A stretch of DNA of 64,000 nucleotides from positions 620,001-684,000 of the forward strand of contig NZ_JBBMFT010000001.1 in assembly GCF_040095835.1 (NCBI RefSeq), read 5' to 3'. Shown piece after piece: positions 49,957 through 61,978 of this stretch; the stretch's first letter is position 1; each line of letters begins with the position of its first letter. The notes beneath the pieces are model-generated. The model was not told the DNA's origin. It saw only the letters and a program-made list of their open reading frames with translations, and made no database searches. Source of the stretch: Flavonifractor hominis (GTDB taxonomy: Bacteria; Bacillota; Clostridia; Oscillospirales; Oscillospiraceae). Made by a program: the position numbers and the translations under genes.

Positions 49957-51264
49957 CTACCAGGAAAAAAGTCCTCCGCTGTCCCGGCTGTCCATCAGTT
50001 CCAGTGCGGAACAGAGCATCTCAGCCGCATCTGCCCGAGTCAGTGTGGTCTGCAGGTCACCCTGAGCCTGCACCACGCCGCACGTAGCCAGATTTGCCGC
50101 CGACTGGGCCGCCCACGCAGGCACCTGTTCTTCGGCCTTCATTGCGTCCATAGAGACATCGGTTACCTGAAGTGCGCGATCCAGCAGCACCGCTGCTTCT
50201 GCCGCCGTAATGTTTTGGTCAGCCTGGAACACGATCTGACCGGTCGCATCCGGGCTGCCCTGAACCAGTCCCGCCTGCAGGGCGGAGGATACATAGGGCT
50301 TGGCCCAAGTCGGGATGGCGCTGTCGTCAAAGAATCCAGTGCGCTCCACATCTTCCAGCCGCTCCAGGCCCACAGCATTCATGGTCATGGCCACAAATTC
50401 ACTGCGGCTCACCGGCGTGTCCGGTTGGAAAAAGTATTCTCCACCCATGCACTCACCTACAAAGATCTCCTCTTCTGCCAGACGGATGGCTGCCTTATGG
50501 GCCGGGTTCTGATCCATATCAGCATAGCTTACCTTGGTATCCGGCTTCGCAATGCGAATCTTCACCGTGGCCGGGTCAGAGGCATTGCCCACCGCATCCA
50601 CCGCTACATAGGTGAAAGAGTCCTTACCTGTTTTGTTTTCATAAGGCGTATACACAAAACTGCTGCTGTTCTCTGACAGCGTAACCGCACCACGGGCCGG
50701 CTTATTGATAATGTGGTAGCTCAGCAGATCGCCCTCCGGATCCACTGCGGCAAACTCCGCTGTGATCGCCACATTCTTATAGGTGCTCAGCTCCAGATTC
50801 TCTGCCACCGGTGCGTTGTTCTCCTCACTGAGCAAATAGATCTGAGCCGTGGTCTCCTCCCCGCTGACGCCGCTGGAGAACACGGGAAGGAACGAAAATT
50901 CCGCCGTAGTAGCCGCAGATCCCTCCAGGGGCAGAAAACTCAGCCCATCCATGGCGCCGCTCTGCACCACATCACCCGCCTGCAGCGGCTGCCCGCCGAG
51001 GGTGAGCATCCCGGCCTGGGCGTCGGGAAGCCGGGTGATGGTAATGGATGACAGCGTATCCTCCCCGTCCTCCACAACGAAGTCCTCCGCCGAAAATACG
51101 ACCGGCTGACCAGCCGGACCATTCTTGGTGACCTCCGCCACCGTGGGGACGGTATCCTCCTGATCCCACAGGAAAAAGGCGGATGCGGGCAGACTGCCAG
51201 CCGCCAGTACCGCCGCCAGCACCGAGGCAAACAGTGCCCGGCGCAGGAAGATGCGATGGTTCAA
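49957..51264 (-). CDS. secreted SLH-domain protein with Ig/cadherin-like domains
   Basis: The 435-residue protein has a signal peptide (about 1-29, cleavage after ASA). The middle has bacterial cadherin-like folds (EGDLLSYHIINKPARGAVTL, then GKDSFTYVAVDAVGN). Three SLH-like repeats (about 245-430) include FFDDSAIPTWAKPYVSSALQ. SLH domains anchor proteins to cell-wall polymers. The function of the outer domains is unknown. Confidence 0.85.
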   Translation of the reverse strand: MNHRIFLRRALFASVLAAVLAAGSLPASAFFLWDQEDTVPTVAEVTKNGPAGQPVVFSAEDFVVEDGEDTLSSITITRLPDAQAGMLTLGGQPLQAGDVVQSGAMDGLSFLPLEGSAATTAEFSFLPVFSSGVSGEETTAQIYLLSEENNAPVAENLELSTYKNVAITAEFAAVDPEGDLLSYHIINKPARGAVTLSENSSSFVYTPYENKTGKDSFTYVAVDAVGNASDPATVKIRIAKPDTKVSYADMDQNPAHKAAIRLAEEEIFVGECMGGEYFFQPDTPVSRSEFVAMTMNAVGLERLEDVERTGFFDDSAIPTWAKPYVSSALQAGLVQGSPDATGQIVFQADQNITAAEAAVLLDRALQVTDVSMDAMKAEEQVPAWAAQSAANLATCGVVQAQGDLQTTLTRADAAEMLCSALELMDSRDSGGLFSW

Positions 51265-51331
51265 GTCTATGACCTCCTTGTTTGGTAATCGTCCATAGTC
51301 TTTACCAAAACAAGAAGAATATGCACCCGTC

Positions 51332-52105
51332 TCAGCAGGTCCCGGACCGGTCAGCCTGGATCAAAAGTTTGACCGCCTCAATCCCGACCTCCAGCGCAGC
51401 AGAAAGATCGTGGCTCTCCATCTGATCCAGTCCGGCCCGTTCCCGCTCCTGGTTCCAGATCACGTGGAAACAGGAACCGCAGCGCACCCCCAGCGCCGCT
51501 GCACAGCAAAACAGTGCCGCTGACTCCATCTCTGAGGCCAGTACGCCCAGACGCTTCCATGCCTCCCACTTATACAGCAGTTCTCTGCTCACCGGCATCC
51601 GTTCCGGGTCGTGCTGTCCATAAAAGGAATCTTTACACTGGACTACCCCCGCATGCCATGGTTTTCCCAACCTGCGGGCTGCCTCTACCAGTGCGTTCTG
51701 CACCTGAAAATCGGCCACGGCGGGAAATTCAATGGGTGCGTACTCCCGGCTGGTCCCCTCATGGCGGATGGCGCCGGTGGCAATCACCACATCATCACTT
51801 TTTACCGGTAAGGCAATGCCGCCGCAGGTGCCCACCCGGATAAACGTATCCGCACCGATGTTGTGCAGCTCCTCCATGGCAATAACCGCAGAAGGCCCGC
51901 CGATCCCCGTGGAACAGACGCTGACCTTTTCCCCCAGCAGTTCTCCCGTATAGACGTTGTATTCCCGATTGCTGTGGACATGTACCGGGTGGTCAAAATA
52001 GGCCGCAATTTTTTCGCACCGCCCCGGGTCTCCAGGCAGGAAACAGTAGCGCCCCACATCTCCTGGTCCACATTGGATATGAAACTGCAGCTCATGCTCA
52101 TGCAC
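51332..52105 (-). CDS. udp: uridine phosphorylase
   Basis: The 257-residue enzyme cleaves uridine with phosphate to uracil and ribose 1-phosphate. It shows the nucleoside phosphorylase family motifs FLPGDPGRCEKIA, VCSTGIGGPSAVIAMEEL, IRVGTCGGI and ASEMESAALF. Start at the ATG with MHEHELQFHIQCG. It is transcribed alone from a near-consensus promoter. Confidence 0.9.
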   Translation of the reverse strand: MHEHELQFHIQCGPGDVGRYCFLPGDPGRCEKIAAYFDHPVHVHSNREYNVYTGELLGEKVSVCSTGIGGPSAVIAMEELHNIGADTFIRVGTCGGIALPVKSDDVVIATGAIRHEGTSREYAPIEFPAVADFQVQNALVEAARRLGKPWHAGVVQCKDSFYGQHDPERMPVSRELLYKWEAWKRLGVLASEMESAALFCCAAALGVRCGSCFHVIWNQERERAGLDQMESHDLSAALEVGIEAVKLLIQADRSGTC

Positions 52106-52134
52106 AGCGCTTCACCTCACTTTTTTATAAGGTT

Positions 52135-52163
52135 AGTATAGCAATTCCACACTTCATTTGCAA
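52135..52163 (-). promoter_or_regulatory. promoter of the uridine phosphorylase gene
   Basis: TTGCAA (52158-52163), 17 bp and TATACT (52135-52140) on the minus strand. Confidence 0.65.
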
Positions 52164-52283
52164 GCTGTACAAATATCCATCCGTTTTTGTAACCTTTTGT
52201 TGTTGCATTTCCCCTGTCTTACCTTTAGAATAGGGGACTATGAAAGAATCGATTGTATTTTTCCCCGGAGAGGAGTGTGAGCC

Positions 52284-52970
52284 ATGAAAAAGACTGTCTT
52301 GTGCTCCATGACCGCACTCGCATCCGGCCTTCTTCTTGGGCTGCTGCTGGGCACCGGCCTTTCCCCGGCCTTTCATCCTCCCGTCCAGGCCGCAGTTGTG
52401 GCCTCCCCTGTGCGCAACTCCACATTATCAGCCTCCGCACCTCCCACAGCGAGCCTGGATCCGGAAGATAATCCCCATCTGGTCGAACGGGCCGGTCAAA
52501 TATTGGAGGCTTTGAAAGCAGAAGATTACGATACCCTTTCCACTTTTGTTCACCCTCTGTCCGGTGTATCGCTGACCCCATATTCCACAGTCTCCACGGA
52601 TGGTGATCGCACCCTTACTCCTCAACAGGTCAGCCAGATCCCGGAGGATGATGCACTGTATGTCTGGGGGACAATGGACGGCAGCGGCACTCCCATCCGA
52701 CTGACTATGGCGGATTATTTTGACCGGTATGTTTTCAATGCTGACTATACACAAGCGCCTCAAATCAGTATAGATAAAGTGCTCAGCTCAGGCAACGCAT
52801 TGGAAAACGTGGATGCTGCCTATCCGGATGCCCGTTTTGTGGAGTACTACTATTCAGGACTGGACCCAGCTATGAATGGCTACGACTGGTGTTCGCTGAA
52901 AGTTGTGCTGCAGCCCTATGAAAATGAGTGGTACTTGATTGGACTCGTCCACAGTGAGTGGACCATCTGA
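52284..52970 (+). CDS. secreted or membrane-anchored protein of unknown function
   Basis: The 228-residue protein has an N-terminal hydrophobic segment (SGLLLGLLLGTG) with an AxA-like site near PVQAAVVA, then a Pro/Ser-rich linker. The folded part (about 65-228) has NTF2-like features such as ILEALKAEDYDTLSTFVHP and a final WYLIGLVHSEW. The ATG follows GAGAGGAG. No family could be named. Confidence 0.65.
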   Translation: MKKTVLCSMTALASGLLLGLLLGTGLSPAFHPPVQAAVVASPVRNSTLSASAPPTASLDPEDNPHLVERAGQILEALKAEDYDTLSTFVHPLSGVSLTPYSTVSTDGDRTLTPQQVSQIPEDDALYVWGTMDGSGTPIRLTMADYFDRYVFNADYTQAPQISIDKVLSSGNALENVDAAYPDARFVEYYYSGLDPAMNGYDWCSLKVVLQPYENEWYLIGLVHSEWTI

Positions 52971-52983
52971 CATTCCGCATCAG

Positions 52984-53016
52984 AAAAGCCCCCGGTATAT
53001 GCCGGGGGCTTTTTTA
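52984..53016 (+). terminator. terminator of the secreted protein gene
   Basis: AAAGCCCCCGG pairs with CCGGGGGCTTT around a short loop, followed by TTTT. Confidence 0.9.
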
Positions 53017-53099
53017 TTCCATGTTTTTCCTCTTTGTTTTGTGTGCTGGAAATAATCTGCAAAAACCATCCGCTTTTTACAGAAAATCAGATCAAACAC

Positions 53100-53128
53100 T
53101 TGCATGCTACCACAGTTTGAGTTAAGAT
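53100..53128 (+). promoter_or_regulatory. candidate trkA promoter
   Basis: TTGCAT (53100-53105), 17 bp and TAAGAT (53123-53128), 57 bp before the gene. No recognisable c-di-AMP riboswitch precedes it. Confidence 0.45.
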
Positions 53129-53184
53129 ATGCCATGCAACGTGTGTAGGACATACGATCGTGTCCTGAAAGGATGAGTAGAGTT

Positions 53185-54573
53185 TTGAAAATCATTATCG
53201 TGGGCGACGGAAAAGTGGGCTTCGCGTTGGCGGAGCACCTCTCCCAGGAAGAGCACGACGTCACGGTCATTGATACCAATGATGACGCGCTCAAGCGCGC
53301 CTCGGAAGCCCTGGATGTAATGTGCGTCAAGGGCAATGGCGCCTCCATCTCCGCTCTGCGGGAATCCGGTGTGGACTCCGCAGACATCATCATTGCCGCC
53401 ACCAGTCTGGATGAGGTCAACATGATCTGCTGCCAGACCGCTAAGCGGCTGGGCGCCAAATTTGCCATCGCCCGTGTCCGTAACGTGGAATACGCCATGG
53501 AGTTGTCCATGCTCAAACATGAGTTGGGTATCGATCTGGTGATTAACCCCGAGCAGGCTACGGCTATCGAAATCGCCCGTCTGCTGCGTTTCCCCTCTGC
53601 CGCCAATCTGGAGACCTTTTGCCGCGGGCGTGTGGAGTTGATCAGCTTCCGGGTGCGGGAAGGCGACTTCCTGGCTGGGCAGCCTCTTTCCCAACAGACC
53701 GAGCTGCAGACACTGCCCATGCTGCTGTGCGCAGCCGAAACGGTTAAGGGTGAGGTGGTCATTCCGGACGGCTCGTTTGTCCCTCAGCCTGGCGACCGGC
53801 TTTATCTGATCGGAGAGCCCTCCGGTCTGACCGCCTTTTTCCGTCTGCTTGGCCGTCACACCCCCAAATGCCGTACGGTATTCCTGGTCGGCGGCGGCCG
53901 TATTGCCCATTATCTGGCCGTAATGCTGGAAAAGCAGGGGATTCACGTAAAGATCATTGAGCGCAATCTGGATCGTTGCCGTCATTTGAGTGAGATGCTC
54001 CCCCATGCTATGGTGATCTGCGGCGATGGCACCGACCAGGAACTGCTGGAGCAGGAGAACGTCACAGCGTCCGATGCGTTTGTGGCCCTGACCGACCGTG
54101 ACGAAGATAACCTTATTATTTCCCTGTTTGCCATGCAGCAGGGCATTTCCAAGGTCATTGCCAAATCCAACCGTCAGAATTATGCCGGCATTGCCCACGC
54201 TGCCGGTCTGGACAGCGTTATTTCACCCAAACTGCTTACTGCTGGCCAGATTCTTCAGGTGGTACGCGGTATGCAGAATTCCAAGGGCAGCGTTATGAAC
54301 GCCCTCTATAAGATCGCTGACGGACATGCCGAAGCCATGGAATTCATGGTCAATGAGACTACCCGCTACCGCGATGTTCCCCTGCGGGATCTGCGCCTGA
54401 AAAAGGGCATTCTGATCGCTGTTCTGGTCCATCAGGGCCGTATCGTCATTCCGGACGGCTCCTCCGTGATCTCCGCTGGCGACACCGTCATCCTGATCTC
54501 CCGCAACCACGGCATTCTGGATATCAATGATATCTATGATGACTCTCTCCTGGATCTGGGAGGCGGACAATGA
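53185..54573 (+). CDS. trkA: Trk potassium system NAD-binding protein TrkA
   Basis: The preferred start is the TTG 11 bases after AAAGGA (462 residues, KIIIVGDGKVGFALAEHL); the ATG at 53173 touches the ribosome binding site. The protein has two RCK units, each with an NAD-binding Rossmann fold (GDGKVGFALAEHL and GGGRIAHYLAVML) and a TrkA-C domain. It gates the TrkH channel in response to nucleotides. Its stop overlaps the trkH start (ATGA). Confidence 0.93.
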   Translation: MKIIIVGDGKVGFALAEHLSQEEHDVTVIDTNDDALKRASEALDVMCVKGNGASISALRESGVDSADIIIAATSLDEVNMICCQTAKRLGAKFAIARVRNVEYAMELSMLKHELGIDLVINPEQATAIEIARLLRFPSAANLETFCRGRVELISFRVREGDFLAGQPLSQQTELQTLPMLLCAAETVKGEVVIPDGSFVPQPGDRLYLIGEPSGLTAFFRLLGRHTPKCRTVFLVGGGRIAHYLAVMLEKQGIHVKIIERNLDRCRHLSEMLPHAMVICGDGTDQELLEQENVTASDAFVALTDRDEDNLIISLFAMQQGISKVIAKSNRQNYAGIAHAAGLDSVISPKLLTAGQILQVVRGMQNSKGSVMNALYKIADGHAEAMEFMVNETTRYRDVPLRDLRLKKGILIAVLVHQGRIVIPDGSSVISAGDTVILISRNHGILDINDIYDDSLLDLGGGQ

Positions 54574-56006
54574 ATTATAAACTTGTCCTTCGTCTTGTTG
54601 GTAAGACCCTGTTGGTGGAAGCCTGTGCAATGCTCCTCCCCCTTCTGGTCTGTCTGATATACCGCGAAGATCCCTCTCCCTTCCTTATTACCATCCCCCT
54701 GCTGGTTGTGGTGGGCATTGTCCTTTCTCTCCTTAAGAGCAACGACCATTTCTTTCCCCGCGAGGGCTTTTTCGCGGTGGCACTGATTTGGTTGTTGGTG
54801 GCCGCTTTCGGTGCGCTTCCCTTTTATTTCAGCGGTTTTTTCAACTCTTACATCGATTGCTTCTTTGAGGCCGTTTCCGGCTTCACCACTACCGGTGCTT
54901 CCATTCTGACCGAGGTAGAACCGCTGCCCAAGGGTATTCTCTTCTGGCGCTCGTTCATGCACTGGCTGGGCGGCATGGGTGTACTGATCCTTACCATCGC
55001 TCTGCTTCCCAGTCTGGGTGCGCGTACCCTTCACCTGATGAAAGCGGAGAGTCCCGGTCCCGTGGTCAGCAAGCTGGTGCCAAAGACCCGGCAGTCTTCC
55101 ATGATCCTCTATGGCATCTACTGTGTCATGACCCTTATCGAGGTCATCTGCCTGCGCATGGCCGGTATGCCCTGGTACGACAGTATAGTCAATTCCTTCG
55201 CTACCGCCGGTACCGGCGGCTTCGCGGTCAAAAACGTCTCCATTGCCGCCTATGGCAGTCCGGCCATCGAGATTATTATCACCGTGTTCATGCTCCTCTT
55301 CTCGGTGAATTTCAGCCTCTACTTCCTGCTGCTGTGCGGTAAGGTCAAGCAGGCGCTGAGCAGCGATGAGCTGCGCTTCTTCCTCATCGTTGTATTCGGC
55401 AGTATCGTTCTGATTTCTATCAATATTTGGGATATGTATCCCCACGATGGCAGCGCCATTCGGCACGCTGCGTTCCAAGTGGGTACCATTATCTCCACTA
55501 CCGGCTTTGCCAGCACGGACTTCAACCTCTGGCCGGAGTTTTCCCGCGTCCTTTTGATTTTACTTATGTTTGTGGGCGCCTGCGCCGGATCTACCGGCGG
55601 CGGCATCAAATGCTCCCGTATTCTGCTGTTGCTGCGCGCTATCCGGCGTGAGATTCGTCAGGTCATCCATCCCCGTTCGGTCAATGTAGTCAAACTGGAC
55701 GGCCGTGTGGTGGAGGAGGATACCCTCCGTTCGGTGTACATTTTCTTTGCCGCCTACCTGTTCATCACTTTGGGCGCCACTTTGTTGATTTCAGTTGATA
55801 ACAACTCCTTTGGCACTACCTTTACCGCAGTGGTGGCCTGTATCGGCAACATTGGCCCCGGTTTGGAAGCCGTTGGTCCTATGGGGAACTTCTCTTTCTT
55901 CTCTGATTTCTCCAAGCTGATCCTGTCTCTGTGCATGATCATCGGCCGTCTGGAGGTCCTGCCGGTGCTGGTTCTCTTCAGCGGAAGCGCCTGGAAGCGT
56001 TCCTAA
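54570..56006 (+). CDS. trkH: Trk potassium uptake channel TrkH
   Basis: The 478-residue membrane protein has the four pore-loop filters SGFTTTGAS, ATAGTGGF, STTGFAST and CIGNIGPG, each with the key glycine. It is translationally coupled to trkA. A strong terminator follows the gene. Confidence 0.94.
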   Translation: MNYKLVLRLVGKTLLVEACAMLLPLLVCLIYREDPSPFLITIPLLVVVGIVLSLLKSNDHFFPREGFFAVALIWLLVAAFGALPFYFSGFFNSYIDCFFEAVSGFTTTGASILTEVEPLPKGILFWRSFMHWLGGMGVLILTIALLPSLGARTLHLMKAESPGPVVSKLVPKTRQSSMILYGIYCVMTLIEVICLRMAGMPWYDSIVNSFATAGTGGFAVKNVSIAAYGSPAIEIIITVFMLLFSVNFSLYFLLLCGKVKQALSSDELRFFLIVVFGSIVLISINIWDMYPHDGSAIRHAAFQVGTIISTTGFASTDFNLWPEFSRVLLILLMFVGACAGSTGGGIKCSRILLLLRAIRREIRQVIHPRSVNVVKLDGRVVEEDTLRSVYIFFAAYLFITLGATLLISVDNNSFGTTFTAVVACIGNIGPGLEAVGPMGNFSFFSDFSKLILSLCMIIGRLEVLPVLVLFSGSAWKRS

Positions 56007-56026
56007 CTCACCGTCTCCGTCTTTGT

Positions 56027-56066
56027 AGAAAGCGTCAAATCTTTTGATTTGACGCTTTCTTTTTTT
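56027..56066 (+). terminator. terminator of the trkAH operon
   Basis: AGAAAGCGTCAAATC pairs with GATTTGACGCTTTCT around TTTT, followed by a T run. Confidence 0.92.
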
Positions 56067-56175
56067 AAATACTCTTGCCAAACAGGCATAACATGGAGTA
56101 AGATAATATTGTTCTTTGAAAGCGGAAAGCATTGCAACGCAAGGCTTTCCAGAAAAAAAGGAGTTGAACACACTC

Positions 56176-58287
<2,112 letters not shown>

Positions 58288-58295
58288 ATATGCAG

Positions 58296-58330
58296 ATACC
58301 GGCCTCATCTTCTGCGGATGGGGCCGGTAT
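58296..58330 (+). other. hairpin between hppA and the M28 peptidase gene
   Basis: ATACCGGCC pairs with GGCCGGTAT, with a further CATC/GATG pairing inside. There is no T run, so it is a weak terminator or an mRNA-processing hairpin. The peptidase gene may be read from hppA. Confidence 0.45.
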
Positions 58331-58350
58331 GTCTATGAGGAGTCTACGGT

Positions 58351-60321
58351 ATGAAACGAACGCGTGCGCTCACGCTCACCCTGGCACTGCTGCTCCTGCT
58401 TCCGGCCTGCGGCGCACCGGTGGGCCCCAACGCTCTGGAGGCCGATCTCACCTACCTCTGCCAGGAAGGAAAGGGCCGGCTTACCGGCACCGAAGGCAAT
58501 GACCTGGCCCGGGACTACATCGCCCAGCAGTTCCAGCACTCCGGGCTGAGCTACTGGGACGATGCGGATGACTACCGGGTTCCCTATATCCAGGAAGTGT
58601 TTGATTCGGCGACTCAGAACCAGATCCTCACCGCTACCTACTCCGACGGGACCACGCGGGAGTTCCAGTCCGGTGAGGACTTCTATCCCTATCTGGGCCG
58701 GACCGGCTTTTCCGGAGAGGTGACCGTTGACCCATCCGATCCGGCGCTGGCCGACCGGGTCCTGCTTACATCCAGCTTTGTGCAGACCGAAGAGCTTCCT
58801 CTGGCCACCGTCCTCTGTCAGGAACTGGTGACGGCCAACCCCAGTCTGGGCGCGTCCACTCCCCAGCTCAAGGTGGACCCCGCCCTCTATGAAGCTTTGG
58901 ATGGCTGCACACACCTGTCCCTCTCGCGCGGTCTGACCACCTACCGGGATTTGTTCCACAATGTGATTGGGGTCCTGCCGGGGAACGACCGAAGTCAGGC
59001 CATCCTGCTCACGGCTCATTTCGACCACGTGGGCTCTTATGGGGACACCGTGTATACCGGAGCCGTGGATAATGCCGCCGGAGTCGCCGCTCTGCTGGAG
59101 CTGGTGCGCCTGCTCTCCGGCGATGAGAATCCCCCGCCGGTGGATGTGGTATTCTGCGCCTTCAACGGGGAGGACAACGGTCTGCGGGGCAGCGCCGCCC
59201 TGGTGGAAGCCGGACTCCCCTATGACCAATACAATGTCATCAACCTGGACACCATCGGCTGGGCGGGCACCCAGGTAGTAAGCCTGTCGGACAACTGCAC
59301 CCCCCTGGCGGAGGCCGTCCAGGATCAGTTGGAGAAGGCCGGGCTGACGACCGAGATCGCCCCCTCCGGCAACAGCGATCACAATACCTTTTATCAGCAA
59401 GGCATCCCTGCCGTCAATGTAGGCGCCGCCGAGACCGGGGAGGACGGATCCTCGCTGGGCGAGCTGCTCCACAGCCCCGCCGACACCCCCGACCAGGTGG
59501 ATCTGGAGAAGGTGGCTGCCGTAGCCGCCGCTCTGGCGGACTATGTCCGAACAGGTGAGCTTGTTCCAGTCACGCAAAGCAGTGCAGGCAGCGGTGAGGA
59601 CGCTCAGGCTCTCCTCTGGTCCCAGGCCGAGGCCCGGGCCCAGGAGCTGGCCGACACACTGGATCTTGCCCGGGACGAGGCGGTATGCTTCCAGACTGGT
59701 GAGGCCTGCTTTGTTGCCCGTGACGTCAGCCCTCTGGTTGGGCTGGAGGAAGTGGCAGCCTACGATCCGGCCATCTGCCTGCCGGAACAATTGGGTGCAT
59801 ATACCTTTACAGCGTTGTTTTTCGGCGGCCCTTCCCCTTCTCCCGCGAGTGATCGATCCATGTCTCTCCTGCGTGTAGACTCTGCAGAGGGCCTGCCGCT
59901 GGAACAGCCTGTACCGCTGGAAGAAGTAACTGCTTTGCAAGTGTTTTCTCCAAATTCCTATGTTTGTTTGGAATATGAGGGCCCAGAGGGCCGCAGGCTA
60001 CTCCTCACCCTCCATTCCCCGGAGGATGACCAGGCAACAGGCGGACGGGACAAGGAATATTATTACTATGAGCCGGCAGATGGCTTGGAGGGGGTCTGGA
60101 AGGGTTATCTCTCCCCGGAGGTCTACGGGGAAGAACGGGGCGGAGATCCCGCCGAGCTGCGAGTGGAAGGTCTTTCCTGTGTGATCACCCTGAGCTTTTA
60201 CCACTGGGAGGGGGATGCCATGCGCAACGACATGGGAACCGAGTCTGACCTGAATGAGTTGGCCGTTCTGGTGGAGGCTCACCAGGAAGAATTGGCCGCT
60301 ATCCAGCCCATCTGTTGGTAA
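58351..60321 (+). CDS. lipoprotein M28 family zinc peptidase
   Basis: The 656-residue protein has a lipoprotein signal (LLLLLPACG, lipid Cys at residue 20). The M28 aminopeptidase domain shows zinc ligands in AHFDHVG, GAVDNAAG, FNGEDNG, NLDTIG and SDHNTF. A PA-like insert precedes it, and a C-terminal domain of about 250 residues of unknown type follows. It acts outside the membrane on peptides. Confidence 0.87.
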   Translation: MKRTRALTLTLALLLLLPACGAPVGPNALEADLTYLCQEGKGRLTGTEGNDLARDYIAQQFQHSGLSYWDDADDYRVPYIQEVFDSATQNQILTATYSDGTTREFQSGEDFYPYLGRTGFSGEVTVDPSDPALADRVLLTSSFVQTEELPLATVLCQELVTANPSLGASTPQLKVDPALYEALDGCTHLSLSRGLTTYRDLFHNVIGVLPGNDRSQAILLTAHFDHVGSYGDTVYTGAVDNAAGVAALLELVRLLSGDENPPPVDVVFCAFNGEDNGLRGSAALVEAGLPYDQYNVINLDTIGWAGTQVVSLSDNCTPLAEAVQDQLEKAGLTTEIAPSGNSDHNTFYQQGIPAVNVGAAETGEDGSSLGELLHSPADTPDQVDLEKVAAVAAALADYVRTGELVPVTQSSAGSGEDAQALLWSQAEARAQELADTLDLARDEAVCFQTGEACFVARDVSPLVGLEEVAAYDPAICLPEQLGAYTFTALFFGGPSPSPASDRSMSLLRVDSAEGLPLEQPVPLEEVTALQVFSPNSYVCLEYEGPEGRRLLLTLHSPEDDQATGGRDKEYYYYEPADGLEGVWKGYLSPEVYGEERGGDPAELRVEGLSCVITLSFYHWEGDAMRNDMGTESDLNELAVLVEAHQEELAAIQPICW

Positions 60322-60358
60322 AAAAATTCCCCGGCGTCTAAGACGCCGGGGAATTTTG
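60322..60358. terminator. bidirectional terminator
   Basis: AATTCCCCGGCGTCT pairs with AGACGCCGGGGAATT; A run before, T run after. It separates the convergent peptidase and znu genes. Confidence 0.9.
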
Positions 60359-60359
60359 T

Positions 60360-61208
60360 TTACATACGTGTCTTCCGCAGCAGGAAGGTGATGGCAAACC
60401 AGATCGCCAGATAGAGCGTAATGGAGGCGCCGGCCGAAGAGCCGATGTAGTAGGACGTCATAAGACCTGCGACCCCAGCCACGATAGCTCCAAGCAGGGA
60501 AATCAGATGATATTGCCGCATATTTCTGGCCAAATTGCGGGCCGATGCCGCCGGCAGCACCAGCAGAGAGTTGATCACCAACAGGCCCACCCAGGTCATA
60601 GATACGGTGACCACCACGGCGATGGCCACAGTGAAGACCGCCTCCTGCCAGAAGACTTTGACCCCCCGGCTGTCAGCCAGAGCGGGATGGATGGAAGCGA
60701 GCATCAGCTGGTTAAACGCACACACCCAAAGCACCACCACCACCAGCAGAATGGCGGCCAGCAGCGCGATCTTTCCCGGTTCCACGCTGAGAATATCGCC
60801 GATGAGCAGGCTGTTGAATTTGGTAAAGCTACCGCCATCCAGCGTGGCGATAAAAATGCCCAAGGCCACAGCAGTGGAAGAAAACACGCCGATTACCGTG
60901 TCGCTGGCCATATTGGACCTGTGGCGCACGTAAGTGAACAGCAGGGCAAAGGCCGCCGCCAGCAGAACCGCGCACCACATAGGGTCGGCAAAGCCGCACA
61001 AAGTGCCGATGGCGATGCCGGTAAAGGCGGAGTGACCCAGCGCGTCAGAGAAAAAGCTCATCCGGTTGGTCACCACCATGGTGGACAAAAGGCCGAACAG
61101 CGGCGAAATCACCAGCACCGCCAGCAGGGCGTTCTTCATGAAATACATGGCGCCGGGTGCGGCCCACTCAAAGGGCAGCAGACCCACCAGAGAATACCAC
61201 AGCTGCAT
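60360..61208 (-). CDS. znuB: zinc/manganese ABC transporter permease (ZnuB-like)
   Basis: The 282-residue protein has about eight membrane segments and the family features FSDALGHSAFTGIAIG and LLVINSLLVLPAASARNLA. It is the third gene of the operon; its ATG overlaps the last base of the ATPase gene. Metal preference is taken from the binding protein. Confidence 0.88.
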   Translation of the reverse strand: MQLWYSLVGLLPFEWAAPGAMYFMKNALLAVLVISPLFGLLSTMVVTNRMSFFSDALGHSAFTGIAIGTLCGFADPMWCAVLLAAAFALLFTYVRHRSNMASDTVIGVFSSTAVALGIFIATLDGGSFTKFNSLLIGDILSVEPGKIALLAAILLVVVVLWVCAFNQLMLASIHPALADSRGVKVFWQEAVFTVAIAVVVTVSMTWVGLLVINSLLVLPAASARNLARNMRQYHLISLLGAIVAGVAGLMTSYYIGSSAGASITLYLAIWFAITFLLRKTRM

Positions 61209-61978
61209 CAGTTTCGTCCCCCCTTCCCCAAATCCAGGTGGAAGACCGCCTGGAATTCCGGCGAGGAGAGTACCTCATCCGGCGGCCCCACCCGCAGCAC
61301 TTCACTCTTAAGCAGGATGACCTTGTCCGCGTACTGGGGCAGGGTTGCAAAATCGTGGGTGGACAAAAGGATAGACAAATCGTAGCTGGTCCGGATCTCA
61401 TCCAGCATGTCCAGCAGCTGCCGTTCCCCGTCGATATCCACACCGGAAAGGGGCTCGTCCAGCACCAGGATGTGGGGCAGCGGCTCCAGCGCCAGGGCCA
61501 GCAGCACCCGCTGCAGCTCGCCGCCGGACAGAGCTCCCATCCGCCGGTCCATCAGGCCCTCACCGTGCACCCGGGCCAGGCAGGCCCGCACCCGCTCCCG
61601 CAGGCGCTTGGGTGAGGGCAAAAACACCGGCCAGTCAGAGATGGCGGCGGAGAAAAAGTCAAATACACTCACCGGGTCCCCCCGGTCAAAGGTGGGGGAC
61701 TGGGGCACGTACCCAATGAGCGGCCGGGTTTTGTCGCCCCCGGCCCGCTGGAATTCTATGGTTCCGGAGTGGGGCACCTGCCCCAGAATGGTGCGGAACA
61801 GAGAGCTCTTCCCCGCCCCGTTGGGCCCAATCAGGGCCACGATCTCTCCGCAGTGCAGGTGAAAGGAGACGTTCTTCAACACCTCTTCCCCGCCGAAGTT
61901 GACACCCAGGCCACTGACCTTCAGGCAACAGGTCCCGGCACAGCCCGGGCCGGTACTCCCATGTTTGTGTACGCTCAT
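61208..61978 (-). CDS. znuC: zinc ABC transporter ATP-binding protein (ZnuC-like)
   Basis: The 256-residue ATPase has Walker A GPNGAGKSS, signature LSGGELQR and Walker B ILVLDEPLSGVD. The order follows metal-uptake ATPases (YVPQSPTFDRGDPVSVFDF). Its start overlaps the binding-protein gene by 4 bp. Confidence 0.9.
   Translation of the reverse strand: MSVHKHGSTGPGCAGTCCLKVSGLGVNFGGEEVLKNVSFHLHCGEIVALIGPNGAGKSSLFRTILGQVPHSGTIEFQRAGGDKTRPLIGYVPQSPTFDRGDPVSVFDFFSAAISDWPVFLPSPKRLRERVRACLARVHGEGLMDRRMGALSGGELQRVLLALALEPLPHILVLDEPLSGVDIDGERQLLDMLDEIRTSYDLSILLSTHDFATLPQYADKVILLKSEVLRVGPPDEVLSSPEFQAVFHLDLGKGGRN

Noticed and set aside
48099..50087. 662-codon plus-strand frame over guaA and its flank
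   Set aside because: Antisense to the well-supported guaA gene; no start signal and no domain.
58333..59940. 535-codon minus-strand frame opposite the M28 peptidase
   Set aside because: The plus strand encodes a lipoprotein peptidase with all zinc ligands; the minus frame has no recognisable features.
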